Source: Halomonas gemina (GTDB taxonomy: Bacteria > Pseudomonadota > Gammaproteobacteria > Pseudomonadales > Halomonadaceae). From it: DNA of 64,000 bases. The DNA lies in NCBI RefSeq assembly GCF_023554995.1, contig NZ_JAMJPK010000003.1, forward strand, positions 1-64,000, in the 5' to 3' direction. Shown here in pieces: positions 33,303 through 41,693 of the stretch; positions within the stretch are counted from its first letter, which is position 1; every line of letters begins with the position of its first letter. The notes under the pieces are model-generated. The model saw nothing but the letters and a program-made list of their open reading frames with translations. It had not been told where the DNA came from and ran no database searches. Both the position numbers and the translations under genes were made by a program.

Positions 33303-33324
33303 TGCCCCGGCCAGCGCCGGGGCA
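33303..33324 (+). terminator. Hairpin after miaB, repeated hairpin type
   Basis: TGCCCCGGC and GCCGGGGCA form a 9-bp stem with loop CAGC ten bases after the miaB stop. It is nearly identical to the hairpin after trxA. With no U-run and the phoH-like gene 41 bases on, it may separate expression of miaB from the ybe operon only partially. Confidence 0.45.
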
Positions 33325-33365
33325 GTAAGCTGACCCCACACTCACCCTGCACGGATCCCCCTCTC

Positions 33366-34463
33366 TTGAGCCAGCCATCTTCTCCGGCCAACCGCATCGT
33401 CACCCTGAACCTCGAGCCCAACGACCCGCGTCGCCTGGCCAATCTCTGCGGCCAGCGTGACGAGCACCTCAAGCTGGTCGAATCGCGGCTCGGCATCACG
33501 CTACGCAACCGCGGCAACATCTTCCAGCTCGCCGGGCCGACCCCTCGCGTCAAGGCGGCCGCCAACGTGCTCGAACACCTCTACCGCGAGACCGAGGCCA
33601 GCGACCTGGAGCCGGACACCGTTCACCTCTTCCTGCAGGAATCGGGCCTGGAGGCGCTGGACGAGGAGGAAGGCATCGAGCCGGACGACGAGGTGCTGCT
33701 GCGCACCCCGCGCACGCTGATCAAGCCCCGCGGCCTCAACCAGCAGGGCTATGTGCAGAGCATCCGCGCCCACGACATCAACTTCGGCATCGGCCCGGCG
33801 GGTACCGGCAAGACCTACCTGGCCGTGGCGGCGGCGGTAGAGGCGCTCAACCAGCAGGAAGTGCGCCGCATCCTGCTGGTGCGCCCGGCCGTGGAGGCCG
33901 GCGAGAAGCTGGGCTTTTTGCCCGGCGACCTGGCCCAGAAGATCGACCCCTACCTGCGCCCGCTCTACGACGCCCTCTACGAGATGATCGGCTTCGAGCA
34001 GGTGGCCAAGCTGATCGAGCGCCAGGTGATCGAGATCGCCCCGCTGGCCTACATGCGCGGCCGCACCCTCAACAACGCCTTCATCATCCTCGACGAGAGC
34101 CAGAACACCACCCGCGAACAGATGAAGATGTTCCTGACCCGCATCGGCTTCGGCTCCACCGCGGTGATCACCGGCGACGTCACCCAGGTCGACCTGCCCC
34201 GCGGCCAGACCTCGGGGCTGATCCAGGTGCTCGAGGTGCTGAAGGGCACCCCCGGCATCGGCGTGACCCACTTCGCCGCCAAGGACGTGGTCCGCCACCC
34301 GCTGGTGCAGCGCATTATCGAGGCCTATGACCACTTCGAAGCCGAGCAGGAGGCCTCCGAGCGCGCCCAGCGCGAGGAGCGCGAGACCCTGCGCCAGGAA
34401 CGCCTGGAGCGCGTCCGGCAGGACAAGCAGCGCCACGACGACCCTGGACCTGTCGACCCATGA
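33366..34463 (+). CDS. ybeZ: PhoH-like ATPase YbeZ
   Basis: A 365-residue PhoH family ATPase. An N-terminal KH-like region (about 15-100) is followed by Walker A GPAGTGKT at about 143-150 and Walker B with FIILDESQN. The C-terminal tail is rich in Glu/Arg (about 325-365). YbeZ interacts with YbeY and is linked to rRNA maturation. No suitable ATG exists, so a TTG at 33366 (TTG AGC CAG) is adopted; the upstream ATG lies inside miaB. Its stop overlaps the ybeY start by four bases. Confidence 0.9.
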   Translation: MSQPSSPANRIVTLNLEPNDPRRLANLCGQRDEHLKLVESRLGITLRNRGNIFQLAGPTPRVKAAANVLEHLYRETEASDLEPDTVHLFLQESGLEALDEEEGIEPDDEVLLRTPRTLIKPRGLNQQGYVQSIRAHDINFGIGPAGTGKTYLAVAAAVEALNQQEVRRILLVRPAVEAGEKLGFLPGDLAQKIDPYLRPLYDALYEMIGFEQVAKLIERQVIEIAPLAYMRGRTLNNAFIILDESQNTTREQMKMFLTRIGFGSTAVITGDVTQVDLPRGQTSGLIQVLEVLKGTPGIGVTHFAAKDVVRHPLVQRIIEAYDHFEAEQEASERAQREERETLRQERLERVRQDKQRHDDPGPVDP

Positions 34464-34963
34464 GCCCCCTTCTCGTCGACCGTCAGGTCGCCGTCGAGGC
34501 CGACGGCCTGCCGTCAAAGGCCCGGCTCGAGGCCTGGGTGGCCGCGGTGCTGGCGCGCCATGCCGATGAGCCACGCCACGAGCTCACCATCCGCTTCGTC
34601 GACGATGCCGAGAGCCAGGCCCTCAACCGCGACTACCGCGGCAGGGACCGACCCACCAACGTGCTCTCCTTCCCCTTCGAGAGCCCGCCCGGGGTCGAGC
34701 TGCCGCTGCTCGGTGACCTGGTGGTCTGCCACCCGGTGGTGGCCCGCGAGGCCGCGGAGCAGGACAAGTCGCTGCGTGCTCACTACGCTCACATGGTGGT
34801 CCATGGCACCCTGCACCTGCTGGGCCATGACCACCAGGAGGACACCGAGGCCGAGGCCATGGAGGCCCTCGAGCGTGAGATACTTTCGTCGCTGGGGGTC
34901 GCCGATCCCTATGCGCCGTCGAATCGCGATTCCGATACCGAGGACGAGAGAGCCGACGCATGA
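34460..34963 (+). CDS. ybeY: Endoribonuclease YbeY
   Basis: A 167-residue metal-dependent RNase. The zinc-binding [11 protein letters not shown] places histidines at 115, 119 and 125. The family segment [19 protein letters not shown] precedes it. YbeY acts in 16S rRNA 3'-end maturation and ribosome quality control. ATGA overlaps with ybeZ upstream and with corC downstream indicate translational coupling. Confidence 0.95.
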   Translation: MSPLLVDRQVAVEADGLPSKARLEAWVAAVLARHADEPRHELTIRFVDDAESQALNRDYRGRDRPTNVLSFPFESPPGVELPLLGDLVVCHPVVAREAAEQDKSLRAHYAHMVVHGTLHLLGHDHQEDTEAEAMEALEREILSSLGVADPYAPSNRDSDTEDERADA

Positions 34964-35829
34964 GCGAAGACCGATCGATCAGCCAGGGCAGCAAGTCCTG
35001 GCTCGACAAGCTGTTCAGCGCCCTGTCCAGTGATAGCGATGAACCCAGCTCCCGCGGCGAACTTCTGGAGTTCCTGCGCCAGGCAGGTTCCCGCCTCAAG
35101 CTCGACCAGGACGCCATGATGATCATCGAGGGCGCCCTGAACATCAGCGACCAGCAGGTGCGCGAGGTCCTCATCCCGCGCTCCCAGATCACCGCCATCG
35201 CCCTCGACCAGCCCCTCGAGGAGTACCTGCCGGTGATACTCGAGACCGGCCACTCCCGCTATCCGGTGATCGGCGAGAACCTCGACGAGGTCAAGGGCAT
35301 CCTGCTGGCCAAGGACCTGCTCCCGCTGCTGCGTAGCGGCCAGGGGAACGGCCTGCCCTTCCAGCTCGACGAGATACTGCGACCGGCGATGTTCGTCCCC
35401 GAATCCAAGCGCCTCAACAGCCTGCTCAAGGAGTTCCAGGACACCCACAACCATATGGCCGTGGTGGTGGACGAGTATGGCGGTACGGCGGGCATCGTCA
35501 CCATCGAGGATATCCTCGAGGAGATCGTCGGCGAGATCGAGGACGAACACGACATCGACGAGGAGATCGATATCCGCGAGCTGGGGGACGAGCGCTATGC
35601 GATTCGCGCCCTGACCACCATCGAGGACTTCAACGACCGCTTCGGCACCCGCTTCTCCGACGACGAATTCGATACCCTCGGTGGCCTGGTGATGCAGCGT
35701 TTCGGCCACCTGCCGGGACGCGGCGAGCATACCGAGATCGGTGGCTGGCGCTTCACGGTACTCAACGCCGACAACCGCCGAATCCGCCTGCTCGAGGCCG
35801 AGCCCTGCGAGGAGAGCGCCGAAGAGTGA
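34960..35829 (+). CDS. ybeX: CorC/HlyC family protein YbeX
   Basis: A 289-residue protein with two CBS domains (about 65-185; [54 protein letters not shown]) and a C-terminal transporter-associated domain. It lacks the N-terminal membrane domain of full HlyC/CorC hemolysin-type proteins. It has been linked to Mg2+/Co2+ efflux and, more recently, to ribosome metabolism in E. coli. It overlaps ybeY by ATGA and lnt by GTGA. Confidence 0.92.
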   Translation: MSEDRSISQGSKSWLDKLFSALSSDSDEPSSRGELLEFLRQAGSRLKLDQDAMMIIEGALNISDQQVREVLIPRSQITAIALDQPLEEYLPVILETGHSRYPVIGENLDEVKGILLAKDLLPLLRSGQGNGLPFQLDEILRPAMFVPESKRLNSLLKEFQDTHNHMAVVVDEYGGTAGIVTIEDILEEIVGEIEDEHDIDEEIDIRELGDERYAIRALTTIEDFNDRFGTRFSDDEFDTLGGLVMQRFGHLPGRGEHTEIGGWRFTVLNADNRRIRLLEAEPCEESAEE

Positions 35830-37325
35830 CGCGCCCCATGACCACGGATGGAACCATGGCTGACGCCCGACTGACCCCGGCGCTGGGCTGCCTGGCGGCC
35901 CTGATCGCCGGCGGCCTCACCACCCTCAGTGCCGCCCCCTTCTCGCTCTGGTGGCTGGGCCCGGTCGCCGCCGGCCTCGTCTACCTGGGCCTGCCTGCGC
36001 TGACACCCGCGCAGGCGGCGCTTCGCGGCTTGTGCTACGGCCTGGGGCTGTTCGGCTCCGGGGCCTCATGGGTCTACGTCTCTATCCATGACTACGGTTA
36101 CACCGGCGTACCCCTGGCGCTCATCCTCACGGCGCTGTTCGTCGCCGGCCTGTCGCTGTTCTTTGCCGTCACGCTCTGGCTCTACCGGCGGCTGTGCGGG
36201 CCGCGCCTCGCGGCGTTGAGCTTTGCGGGCGCCTGGGTGCTGGGCGAGTGGCTACGCACCTGGCTGTTCACTGGCTTCCCCTGGCTGCTGCTGGGCAGCG
36301 CCCAGGTCGATTCTCCTCTGGCCCCCTGGGCCCCGGTGGGCGGCGTCTACCTGCTGTCGTTGATCACCGCCCTCACCGGAAGCCTCGGCGTCGAATTCCT
36401 GCGCCGCCGCTGGTGGGCCGCCGCGCCGCTCGCCGTGCTGTGGCTGGCGCCACTAGCCCTGCCCGCCCAGTGGACCTCCCCCGCCGGCGATCCGGTGCGC
36501 GTCGCCCTGCTGCAGGGCAACCTCCCCCAGCTGATCAAGTGGACCCCCGAGGGGCAGCGGCGGGCCGTCGACACCTACCTCTCGATGACCCGCGGACTGG
36601 AGGCAGACGTCGACCTGGTGATCTGGCCCGAGGCCGCCCTGCCCATGTTCGAGGACCAGGCCGAGCCGATGCTCGACCGCGCCCGGACCGGCCTGCCGAC
36701 GGGCACCGACCTGCTGACCGGTATCCTGCAGCGTGATGATGACGGCCGCTACTACAACAGCGTCGTCGGCCGGGGCGACGTGGAGGGCGAGTACCGCAAG
36801 GCCCACCTGGTGCCCTTCGGCGAGTACCTTCCACTGGAGAGCCTGCTGCGCGGGGCCATCGCGTTCTTCGACCTGCCGGCGCCGACCATGGCTCCGGGAC
36901 CGGCCGACCAGGCGCCGATCCGCGTCGGCGAGCTGACCATCGGCAATGCCATCTGCTACGAGATCATCTATGCCGACCTGGTGGCCTCGCGAGCCCGCGA
37001 TGCCGGGATCCTGCTCACGGTCTCCAACGACACCTGGTTCGGCGCCTCCATCGGCCCGCTGCAGCACCTGCAGATGGCCCGCCTGCGGGCCCTGGAGAAC
37101 GGCCGCGCGGTGGTACGCGCCACCAGCAACGGCGTCACCGCCCTCATCGACCCCCAGGGCCGAATCACCTCCCGGGCACCGCAGTTCGAGACCACGGTGC
37201 TCACTGGTGAGGTCACGCCCATGGAGGGCCTCACCCCCTTCACCCGCACCGGCAGCTGGCCGGCCTGGCTGCTGGCCGCCCTGCTGGTGCTGCCGGGACT
37301 CCAGCTGCGGCGCGAGCTGAGCTAA
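35826..37325 (+). CDS. lnt: Apolipoprotein N-acyltransferase
   Basis: A 499-residue inner-membrane enzyme. The N-terminal third holds about six membrane segments, followed by a periplasmic nitrilase domain. The catalytic triad is visible at about E269 (WPEAALP), K325 (YRKAHLVPFGEY) and C377 (ICYEIIY). It adds the third acyl chain to lipoproteins. The GTG at 35826 overlaps the ybeX stop in the same pattern as the rest of the operon; ATGs at 35838 and 35856 are alternatives. An 8-bp tandem repeat begins five bases after the stop. Confidence 0.93.
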   Translation: MTRPMTTDGTMADARLTPALGCLAALIAGGLTTLSAAPFSLWWLGPVAAGLVYLGLPALTPAQAALRGLCYGLGLFGSGASWVYVSIHDYGYTGVPLALILTALFVAGLSLFFAVTLWLYRRLCGPRLAALSFAGAWVLGEWLRTWLFTGFPWLLLGSAQVDSPLAPWAPVGGVYLLSLITALTGSLGVEFLRRRWWAAAPLAVLWLAPLALPAQWTSPAGDPVRVALLQGNLPQLIKWTPEGQRRAVDTYLSMTRGLEADVDLVIWPEAALPMFEDQAEPMLDRARTGLPTGTDLLTGILQRDDDGRYYNSVVGRGDVEGEYRKAHLVPFGEYLPLESLLRGAIAFFDLPAPTMAPGPADQAPIRVGELTIGNAICYEIIYADLVASRARDAGILLTVSNDTWFGASIGPLQHLQMARLRALENGRAVVRATSNGVTALIDPQGRITSRAPQFETTVLTGEVTPMEGLTPFTRTGSWPAWLLAALLVLPGLQLRRELS

Positions 37326-37329
37326 AAGT

Positions 37330-37414
37330 GGCCAAGCGGCCAAGCGGCCAAGCGGCCAAGCGGCCAAGCGGCCAAGCGGCCAAGCGGCCAAGCGGCCAAG
37401 CGGCCAAGCGGCCA
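37330..37414. repeat. Perfect 8-bp tandem repeat, 10.6 copies
   Basis: The unit GGCCAAGC is repeated without a mismatch for ten full copies plus GGCCA. It begins five bases after the lnt stop and ends 23 bases before the terminator stem. Perfect identity implies recent expansion or strong slippage, so the copy number may vary between strains. It is non-coding; frames through it are artefacts. There are no spacers, so it is not a CRISPR. Confidence 0.97.
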
Positions 37415-37433
37415 TCAGTATGTGCTGCTCCCG

Positions 37434-37473
37434 AAAAAAGCAAACCCCGAGGTCATGGCCTCGGGGTTTGCTT
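37434..37473 (-). terminator. Intrinsic terminator of phaC, probably bidirectional
   Basis: A perfect 15-bp stem (37438-37452 with 37459-37473, loop TCATGG) is followed on the minus strand by a run of six T, a classic intrinsic terminator for phaC. It can also stop lnt transcription on the plus strand, though with a weaker tail. Confidence 0.88.
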
Positions 37474-37474
37474 G

Positions 37475-37502
37475 TAGCTCGGCGCTTATAGCTCGGCGCT
37501 TA
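37475..37502. repeat. 14-bp tandem duplication across the phaC stop
   Basis: TAGCTCGGCGCTTA occurs twice back to back. The second copy ends in TTA, the complement of the phaC stop TAA, so one copy overlaps the stop and the duplication leaves the reading frame intact. Confidence 0.9.
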
Positions 37503-39323
37503 CTTCTCGCCCAGCACCTCGGGAATGGTCATGCGCACATAGCGCCCCGGGGCCGGCTCGAGGATATCGAGCTCGCCATCACCGGGCTGACGTGCCGGCA
37601 CCAGTTTCTCGGTGTCCACATAGCCGTTCTCGGTGATCCACGCCTGCCAGTGGGGCCACCAGGAGCCTTCATGCTGCTCCGCGCCCTCGAGCCACTCCTC
37701 GGCGGTCTCCGGCAGCGCGTCGTTGGTCCAGTAGCCGTACTTGTTCTTGCTCGGCGGATTGACGATCCCGGCGATATGGCCGGAGCCGCCCAGCACGAAC
37801 TTGACCGGCCCCTTGGGCAAGAGGGCGCCGTAGTAGGTGCTGTTCCACTTGGCGATATGGTCCTCCCGGGTGGAGATGAAGTAGCTCGGCGTGGAGATCT
37901 TGCGCAGGTCGATCTTGACCCCGTCGAGCTCGAGGCCACCCGGCTGGACCAGGCGGTTCTCCATGTACATGTGGCGCAAGTACCAGGCGTGGGTACCGGC
38001 CGGCAGGTTGGTGCCGTCGGTATTCCAGTAGAGCAGGTCGAAGGGGGCCGGCGCATCGCCCTTCAGGTAGTTGTTGATATAGAAGGACCAGAAGAGGTCG
38101 TTCTCGCGCAACAGGTTGAAGGAGTAGGCCATGACCCGGCCGTCGAGGTAGCCGTCGCGCTCCAGCTTGGCCTCGATGCCCTCAAGCACCGGCTCGGAGA
38201 GGAAGACACCGATCTCGCCCGGGTCGCGGAAGTCCTGCAGGGTGGCCATGTAGGTCACCGACTTGACCTTGCGGCCACGCCGGGTGCTGGTCAGGTAGGC
38301 GACGGTCGAGGCGGCCAGGGTCCCGCCGATGCAGTAACTCACCAGGTTGACCGACTTCTCGCCGGTGGCCTGCTCGATGGCCCCCATGGCGGCGATGGGC
38401 CCCATCTGCATGTAATCGGCCCAGGTCAGGTCACGCTGGTCGGGGCCGGGGTTGCGCCAGGAGATCAGGAAGACGGTGTGGCCCTGCTCCACCAGCCAGC
38501 GCACCAGGGAGTTGTCCTGGCGAAGGTCGAGGATGTAGTACTTGTTGATCCAGGGCGGCACCACCAGCAGCGGGGTCTTGTAGACCTGCTCGGAGGTCGG
38601 CGTGTACTGGATCAGCTGGATCAGCTCGTTCTCGTAGACCACCGCCCCCGGGGTGACGGCGATGTTCTCGCCGATCGCGAAGGCGTTGCGGTCGGTCATG
38701 GTGACATTGAGGCCCTCGGCAGAGTTGGCCAGGTCCTCGCGCAGGCGCGCCAGCCCCTCGACCAGGTTCTGCCCGCGCGTCTCCATGGTCTTGCGCATCA
38801 CCTCGGGGTTGGTGGTGACGAAATTGGTTGGCGCCATGGCATTGACCAGCTGGCGCGCATAGAAACCGAGGTTGCGCTTCTGGTCCTCCGAGAGGCCATC
38901 CAGGCGCTCGATCAGCTCTTCCACCATGCGCGAGAACAGCAGGTACTGCTGCATGATCGCCAGGTAATAGGGATCATCGCGCCAGGCATCGTCCCGAAAT
39001 CGGCGGTCGCCCTTGTCCGGGGTGATCAGCGGCTCGACCTCCTCGCCGGCGAGGCTACGCAGCGACTGCTGCCACAGCTGGAACTGGTCCTGGAGCAGCC
39101 GAGACTGGGTCTGCCACAGCAGGGGCGGGTTCTGCATCAGCGACTGGGCACCGGCCTGGAAGCTCTGGCGCATGTCTTCATGGACCGATTCCGCGGCATC
39201 GCTGGGCACCATGCGCGCCAGCAGATCCTGCATCAAGGCCTTGTATTCCTCGCCGATCGCGGCGAGCTGGGCGTTCCACGCCTCGAGCTCGACCTGTGTC
39301 GGTGCTTGCACCCCTGACTGCAT
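37500..39323 (-). CDS. phaC: Class I poly(3-hydroxyalkanoate) synthase
   Basis: A 607-residue PHA synthase with the N-terminal domain (about 1-200) and an alpha/beta-hydrolase catalytic domain. The likely nucleophile is C331 in SYCIGG, with D436 (YWNTDGTNLP) and H516 (GGSGHIAGIVNPP). The tryptophan-rich C-terminus is typical. It polymerises hydroxyacyl-CoA into storage granules. The usual GxCxG lipase-like box begins with Ser rather than Gly. AGGAGG lies close before the ATG. It follows phaP by 179 bases with an inverted repeat between, and no phaAB genes are in the window. Confidence 0.95.
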   Translation of the reverse strand: MQSGVQAPTQVELEAWNAQLAAIGEEYKALMQDLLARMVPSDAAESVHEDMRQSFQAGAQSLMQNPPLLWQTQSRLLQDQFQLWQQSLRSLAGEEVEPLITPDKGDRRFRDDAWRDDPYYLAIMQQYLLFSRMVEELIERLDGLSEDQKRNLGFYARQLVNAMAPTNFVTTNPEVMRKTMETRGQNLVEGLARLREDLANSAEGLNVTMTDRNAFAIGENIAVTPGAVVYENELIQLIQYTPTSEQVYKTPLLVVPPWINKYYILDLRQDNSLVRWLVEQGHTVFLISWRNPGPDQRDLTWADYMQMGPIAAMGAIEQATGEKSVNLVSYCIGGTLAASTVAYLTSTRRGRKVKSVTYMATLQDFRDPGEIGVFLSEPVLEGIEAKLERDGYLDGRVMAYSFNLLRENDLFWSFYINNYLKGDAPAPFDLLYWNTDGTNLPAGTHAWYLRHMYMENRLVQPGGLELDGVKIDLRKISTPSYFISTREDHIAKWNSTYYGALLPKGPVKFVLGGSGHIAGIVNPPSKNKYGYWTNDALPETAEEWLEGAEQHEGSWWPHWQAWITENGYVDTEKLVPARQPGDGELDILEPAPGRYVRMTIPEVLGEK

Positions 39324-39344
39324 TGACCCCTCCTGTTATTCATG

Positions 39345-39385
39345 AAGGCCGGTGTTGCTGACGGCCGGACACTGGCACCGGCCTT
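39345..39385 (-). other. Inverted repeat in the phaP-phaC spacer
   Basis: AAGGCCGGTG and CACCGGCCTT are perfect 10-base arms separated by 21 bases. They lie 22-62 bases upstream of the phaC ATG. In the phaP-phaC transcript this would be a stable stem near the phaC ribosome site, or an operator if bound as DNA. Confidence 0.5.
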
Positions 39386-39502
39386 AGGCCATATACGTCT
39401 ATTGCCGCACCACCTTGCGCAAGGCAAGGCTTAGCCAACAACGGCACTGTCCGGCCCCCGTGACCCGGGCACCGGACAGGACGCAACTAGCTTACCGTGA
39501 TA

Positions 39503-39946
39503 TCAGCGCTTGCGCGACGTGGACTGGCTGGTCGCCTTGGCGGGCTCATCCGATTTCGGGGCCTCGCCCTTGGCAGCCTGGCCGGCCTTCTCGGCCTGTT
39601 CGGCGAGCTGCTTGCCCGATTCGGCATAGAGCTTCTCGAGCTCGGCCTTGAACTCCAGACTCATCTCGCTCATCGCCTTGGCATCCTCGAGCATCTGCTT
39701 GGAGAGCTCGTTCATCATCTCGGCCTGGCGAGTGCCGAAGTCGCGCATGCTCTCGGCATCGCTGACCTCGCTGGCGTCCCGCATGCGCTCGGTGCCCATC
39801 TGGCTGTAGCGCTTCATGGACTCCATCTGATACTGGGTCATCTTCTCCATGTTGTTCAGCATCAGCGAGTTGAGCTTGCGCATCGGTTCAAAGAACTGAC
39901 GGGTCTGCTCGTTGAATGCGTTGATCATCTTGTCTTGGTCTTGCAT
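39503..39946 (-). CDS. phaP: Phasin PhaP
   Basis: A 147-residue phasin-like protein, almost entirely helical and methionine/glutamate-rich (about residues 10-120), typical of granule-coating phasins (FNEQTRQFFEPMRKLNSLML). The C-terminal 25 residues are Lys/Ser/Ala-rich and end in TSRKR. It covers PHA granules and affects their number and size. The ATG at 39946 follows GAGGAGGAATTCGAC. A promoter with a TGCA palindrome at its start point lies upstream. Confidence 0.85.
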   Translation of the reverse strand: MQDQDKMINAFNEQTRQFFEPMRKLNSLMLNNMEKMTQYQMESMKRYSQMGTERMRDASEVSDAESMRDFGTRQAEMMNELSKQMLEDAKAMSEMSLEFKAELEKLYAESGKQLAEQAEKAGQAAKGEAPKSDEPAKATSQSTSRKR

Positions 39947-39981
39947 GTCGAATTCCTCCTCGAGGATCGGTAACGAACGAT

Positions 39982-39997
39982 TTGCTGCACTGCACAA
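39982..39997. promoter_or_regulatory. Palindromic site at phaP transcription start
   Basis: On the minus strand TTGTGCAGTGCAGCAA contains the palindrome TGCA-G-TGCA and sits on the predicted phaP start. PhaR-type repressors of phasin genes in other proteobacteria bind TGC/GCA-rich palindromes, so this is a candidate operator. No phaR is in the window. Confidence 0.4.
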
Positions 39998-40026
39998 AGC
40001 CTAGTCTGACAGCTACTCTGTTGCAA
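39998..40026 (-). promoter_or_regulatory. phaP promoter candidate
   Basis: On the minus strand -35 TTGCAA (40021-40026), a 17-bp spacer and -10 TAGGCT (39998-40003) predict a start near 39991. A second possibility (TTGACC with TAATAC at 16 bp) lies a little further upstream. Confidence 0.4.
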
Positions 40027-40079
40027 CCGTATTAACGGCGCCCCCGCGAAGGTCAAACGCGCCCCGCGCATGCCTGCCG

Positions 40080-40520
40080 TCAACTCTCGCGCTTGCTGCG
40101 GGAGCGGGCACTGGCCGTGGACTTGCGGGAGGCGCTGCCGGCACTGGACTTCCCGGTAGAGCCGCCGGCACTCTTTCCCGAACTCCCGGAATCCCCGGCG
40201 TCCGTCTTCTGGTCTCCGCTCGCTGCCCCGCTGCCGCTTCCCGCGGAACTGGCGGCCTTGGTCAGCATGTCGAGCATCATCTGCTGGTAGTTGCCGAAGC
40301 TGGACAGCCCCTGGGAGAGGCCCTGGGAGAGGTTCTGGGACAAGCCGGGCTGCTGCAGGAAGGGCTGCATCAGACTCATCGGGTCGTACCCTTCGGTTCC
40401 CGACTCCATCTGCTTGTAGATACGGTTCAACAGGTCCTTCTGGAAGGCCTCCACGTCGGGCAGGCCCAGCGCCTGGCGAAACTCCTCGGGGGTCAGGTCG
40501 AACTCGACGTTGATCTTCAT
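40080..40520 (-). CDS. Small PHA-cluster protein with basic low-complexity tail (DUF6489-like)
   Basis: A protein of about 146 residues. Its N-terminus MKINVEFDLTPEEFRQALGLPDV resembles DUF6489, and LLNRIYKQMESG follows. The middle has Leu/Ser/Gln repeats (LSQNLSQGLSQGLSSFG). The last 55 or so residues are almost only Ser, Gly, Ala, Lys and Arg. Its position between aroC and phaP suggests a granule-associated role; basic tails in PhaF- or PhaM-like proteins bind DNA. This is inference from composition and context. The start could also be the ATG at 40562. Confidence 0.75.
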   Translation of the reverse strand: MKINVEFDLTPEEFRQALGLPDVEAFQKDLLNRIYKQMESGTEGYDPMSLMQPFLQQPGLSQNLSQGLSQGLSSFGNYQQMMLDMLTKAASSAGSGSGAASGDQKTDAGDSGSSGKSAGGSTGKSSAGSASRKSTASARSRSKRES

Positions 40521-40577
40521 GGCGTCACTCTTGTGGATGGTCACATCCAGTGTAGCAGCCATGCCGGATGACACGGC

Positions 40578-41663
40578 TCAGCGCAGTCGCGGGGTCGATA
40601 CCTGGACCTCGGCATTCTGGCCGCGATGACGCAACAGGTGGTCCATCAGGGTCAGCGCCATCATCGCCTCGGCGATGGGCGTGGCCCGGATGCCCACGCA
40701 GGGGTCGTGGCGCCCCCTGGTGACCACCTCGACCGGATGGCCATGGACGTCGATGCTGCGGCCCGGCGTGGTGATGCTGGAGGTGGGCTTGAGTGCCAGA
40801 TGGGCGATGATCGCCTGGCCGCTGGAGATGCCGCCGAGCACCCCGCCGGCATGGTTGGAGAGAAAGCCCTCGGGCGTCATCTCGTCGCGATGCTCGCTGC
40901 CACGGCTTGCCACGGCGGCGAAGCCGTCGCCGATCTCCACGCCCTTCACCGCATTGATGCTCATCAGGCCGTGGGCCAGCTCGGCGTCCAGGCGGTCGAA
41001 CACCGGTTCGCCGAGCCCCGGCGGCACCCCTTCGGCGACCACGCTGATCCTCGCCCCCACCGAGTCCTGGTCGCGGCGCAACTGGTCCATGTAGGCCTCG
41101 AGCTCCGCCACGCGATCCGGGTCGGGGCAGAAGAAGGGGTTCTCGTCCACCGCCTCCCACTGCTTGAAGTCGATGGCGATCGGGCCGAGCTGGCTCATGT
41201 AGCCGCGGATGGTGATCCCCTGGGCGGCCAGGTACTTCTTGGCGATGGCCCCTGCCGCCACCCGCATGGCGGTCTCCCGGGCACTGGAGCGCCCGCCGCC
41301 GCGGTAGTCGCGGATACCGTACTTGTGGTGGTAGCTGTAGTCGGCATGGGCCGGGCGGAACTGGTCCTTGATCTTCGAGTAGTCCTTGGAGCGCTGGTCG
41401 GTGTTCTCGATCATCAGGCCGATGGTCGTGCCGGTGGTCATGCCCTCGAAGACCCCGGAGAGGATCCGCACCCGATCAGGTTCGCGCCGCTGGGTGGTGT
41501 GGCGAGAACTGCCGGGGCGGCGGCGGTCCAGGTCGCGCTGCAGGTCTTCCTCGCTGAGCGGCAGTCCCGGCGGGCAGCCATCGACGATGGCCCCCAGCGC
41601 GGGGCCATGGCTCTCGCCGAAGGTGGTGACGGTGAAAAGCTTGCCGAAGGTGTTGCCGGACAT
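40578..41663 (-). CDS. aroC: Chorismate synthase
   Basis: A 361-residue enzyme with the three family signatures: [19 protein letters not shown] near the N-terminus, [28 protein letters not shown] in the middle, and the C-terminal segment with [20 protein letters not shown]. It makes chorismate from EPSP using reduced FMN, supplying both trpE and pabB. It lies 30 bases downstream of prmB, as in E. coli. Confidence 0.97.
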   Translation of the reverse strand: MSGNTFGKLFTVTTFGESHGPALGAIVDGCPPGLPLSEEDLQRDLDRRRPGSSRHTTQRREPDRVRILSGVFEGMTTGTTIGLMIENTDQRSKDYSKIKDQFRPAHADYSYHHKYGIRDYRGGGRSSARETAMRVAAGAIAKKYLAAQGITIRGYMSQLGPIAIDFKQWEAVDENPFFCPDPDRVAELEAYMDQLRRDQDSVGARISVVAEGVPPGLGEPVFDRLDAELAHGLMSINAVKGVEIGDGFAAVASRGSEHRDEMTPEGFLSNHAGGVLGGISSGQAIIAHLALKPTSSITTPGRSIDVHGHPVEVVTRGRHDPCVGIRATPIAEAMMALTLMDHLLRHRGQNAEVQVSTPRLR

Positions 41664-41693
41664 GGGCGCTCCTCCTGGGTCGGGAGATGGGAA

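Noticed and set aside
37330..37414. Tandem repeat considered as a CRISPR array or coding repeat
   Set aside because: The units are contiguous with no spacers, and no cas genes are nearby. Frames through it encode only RLAAWPLG-type repeats without a ribosome site.
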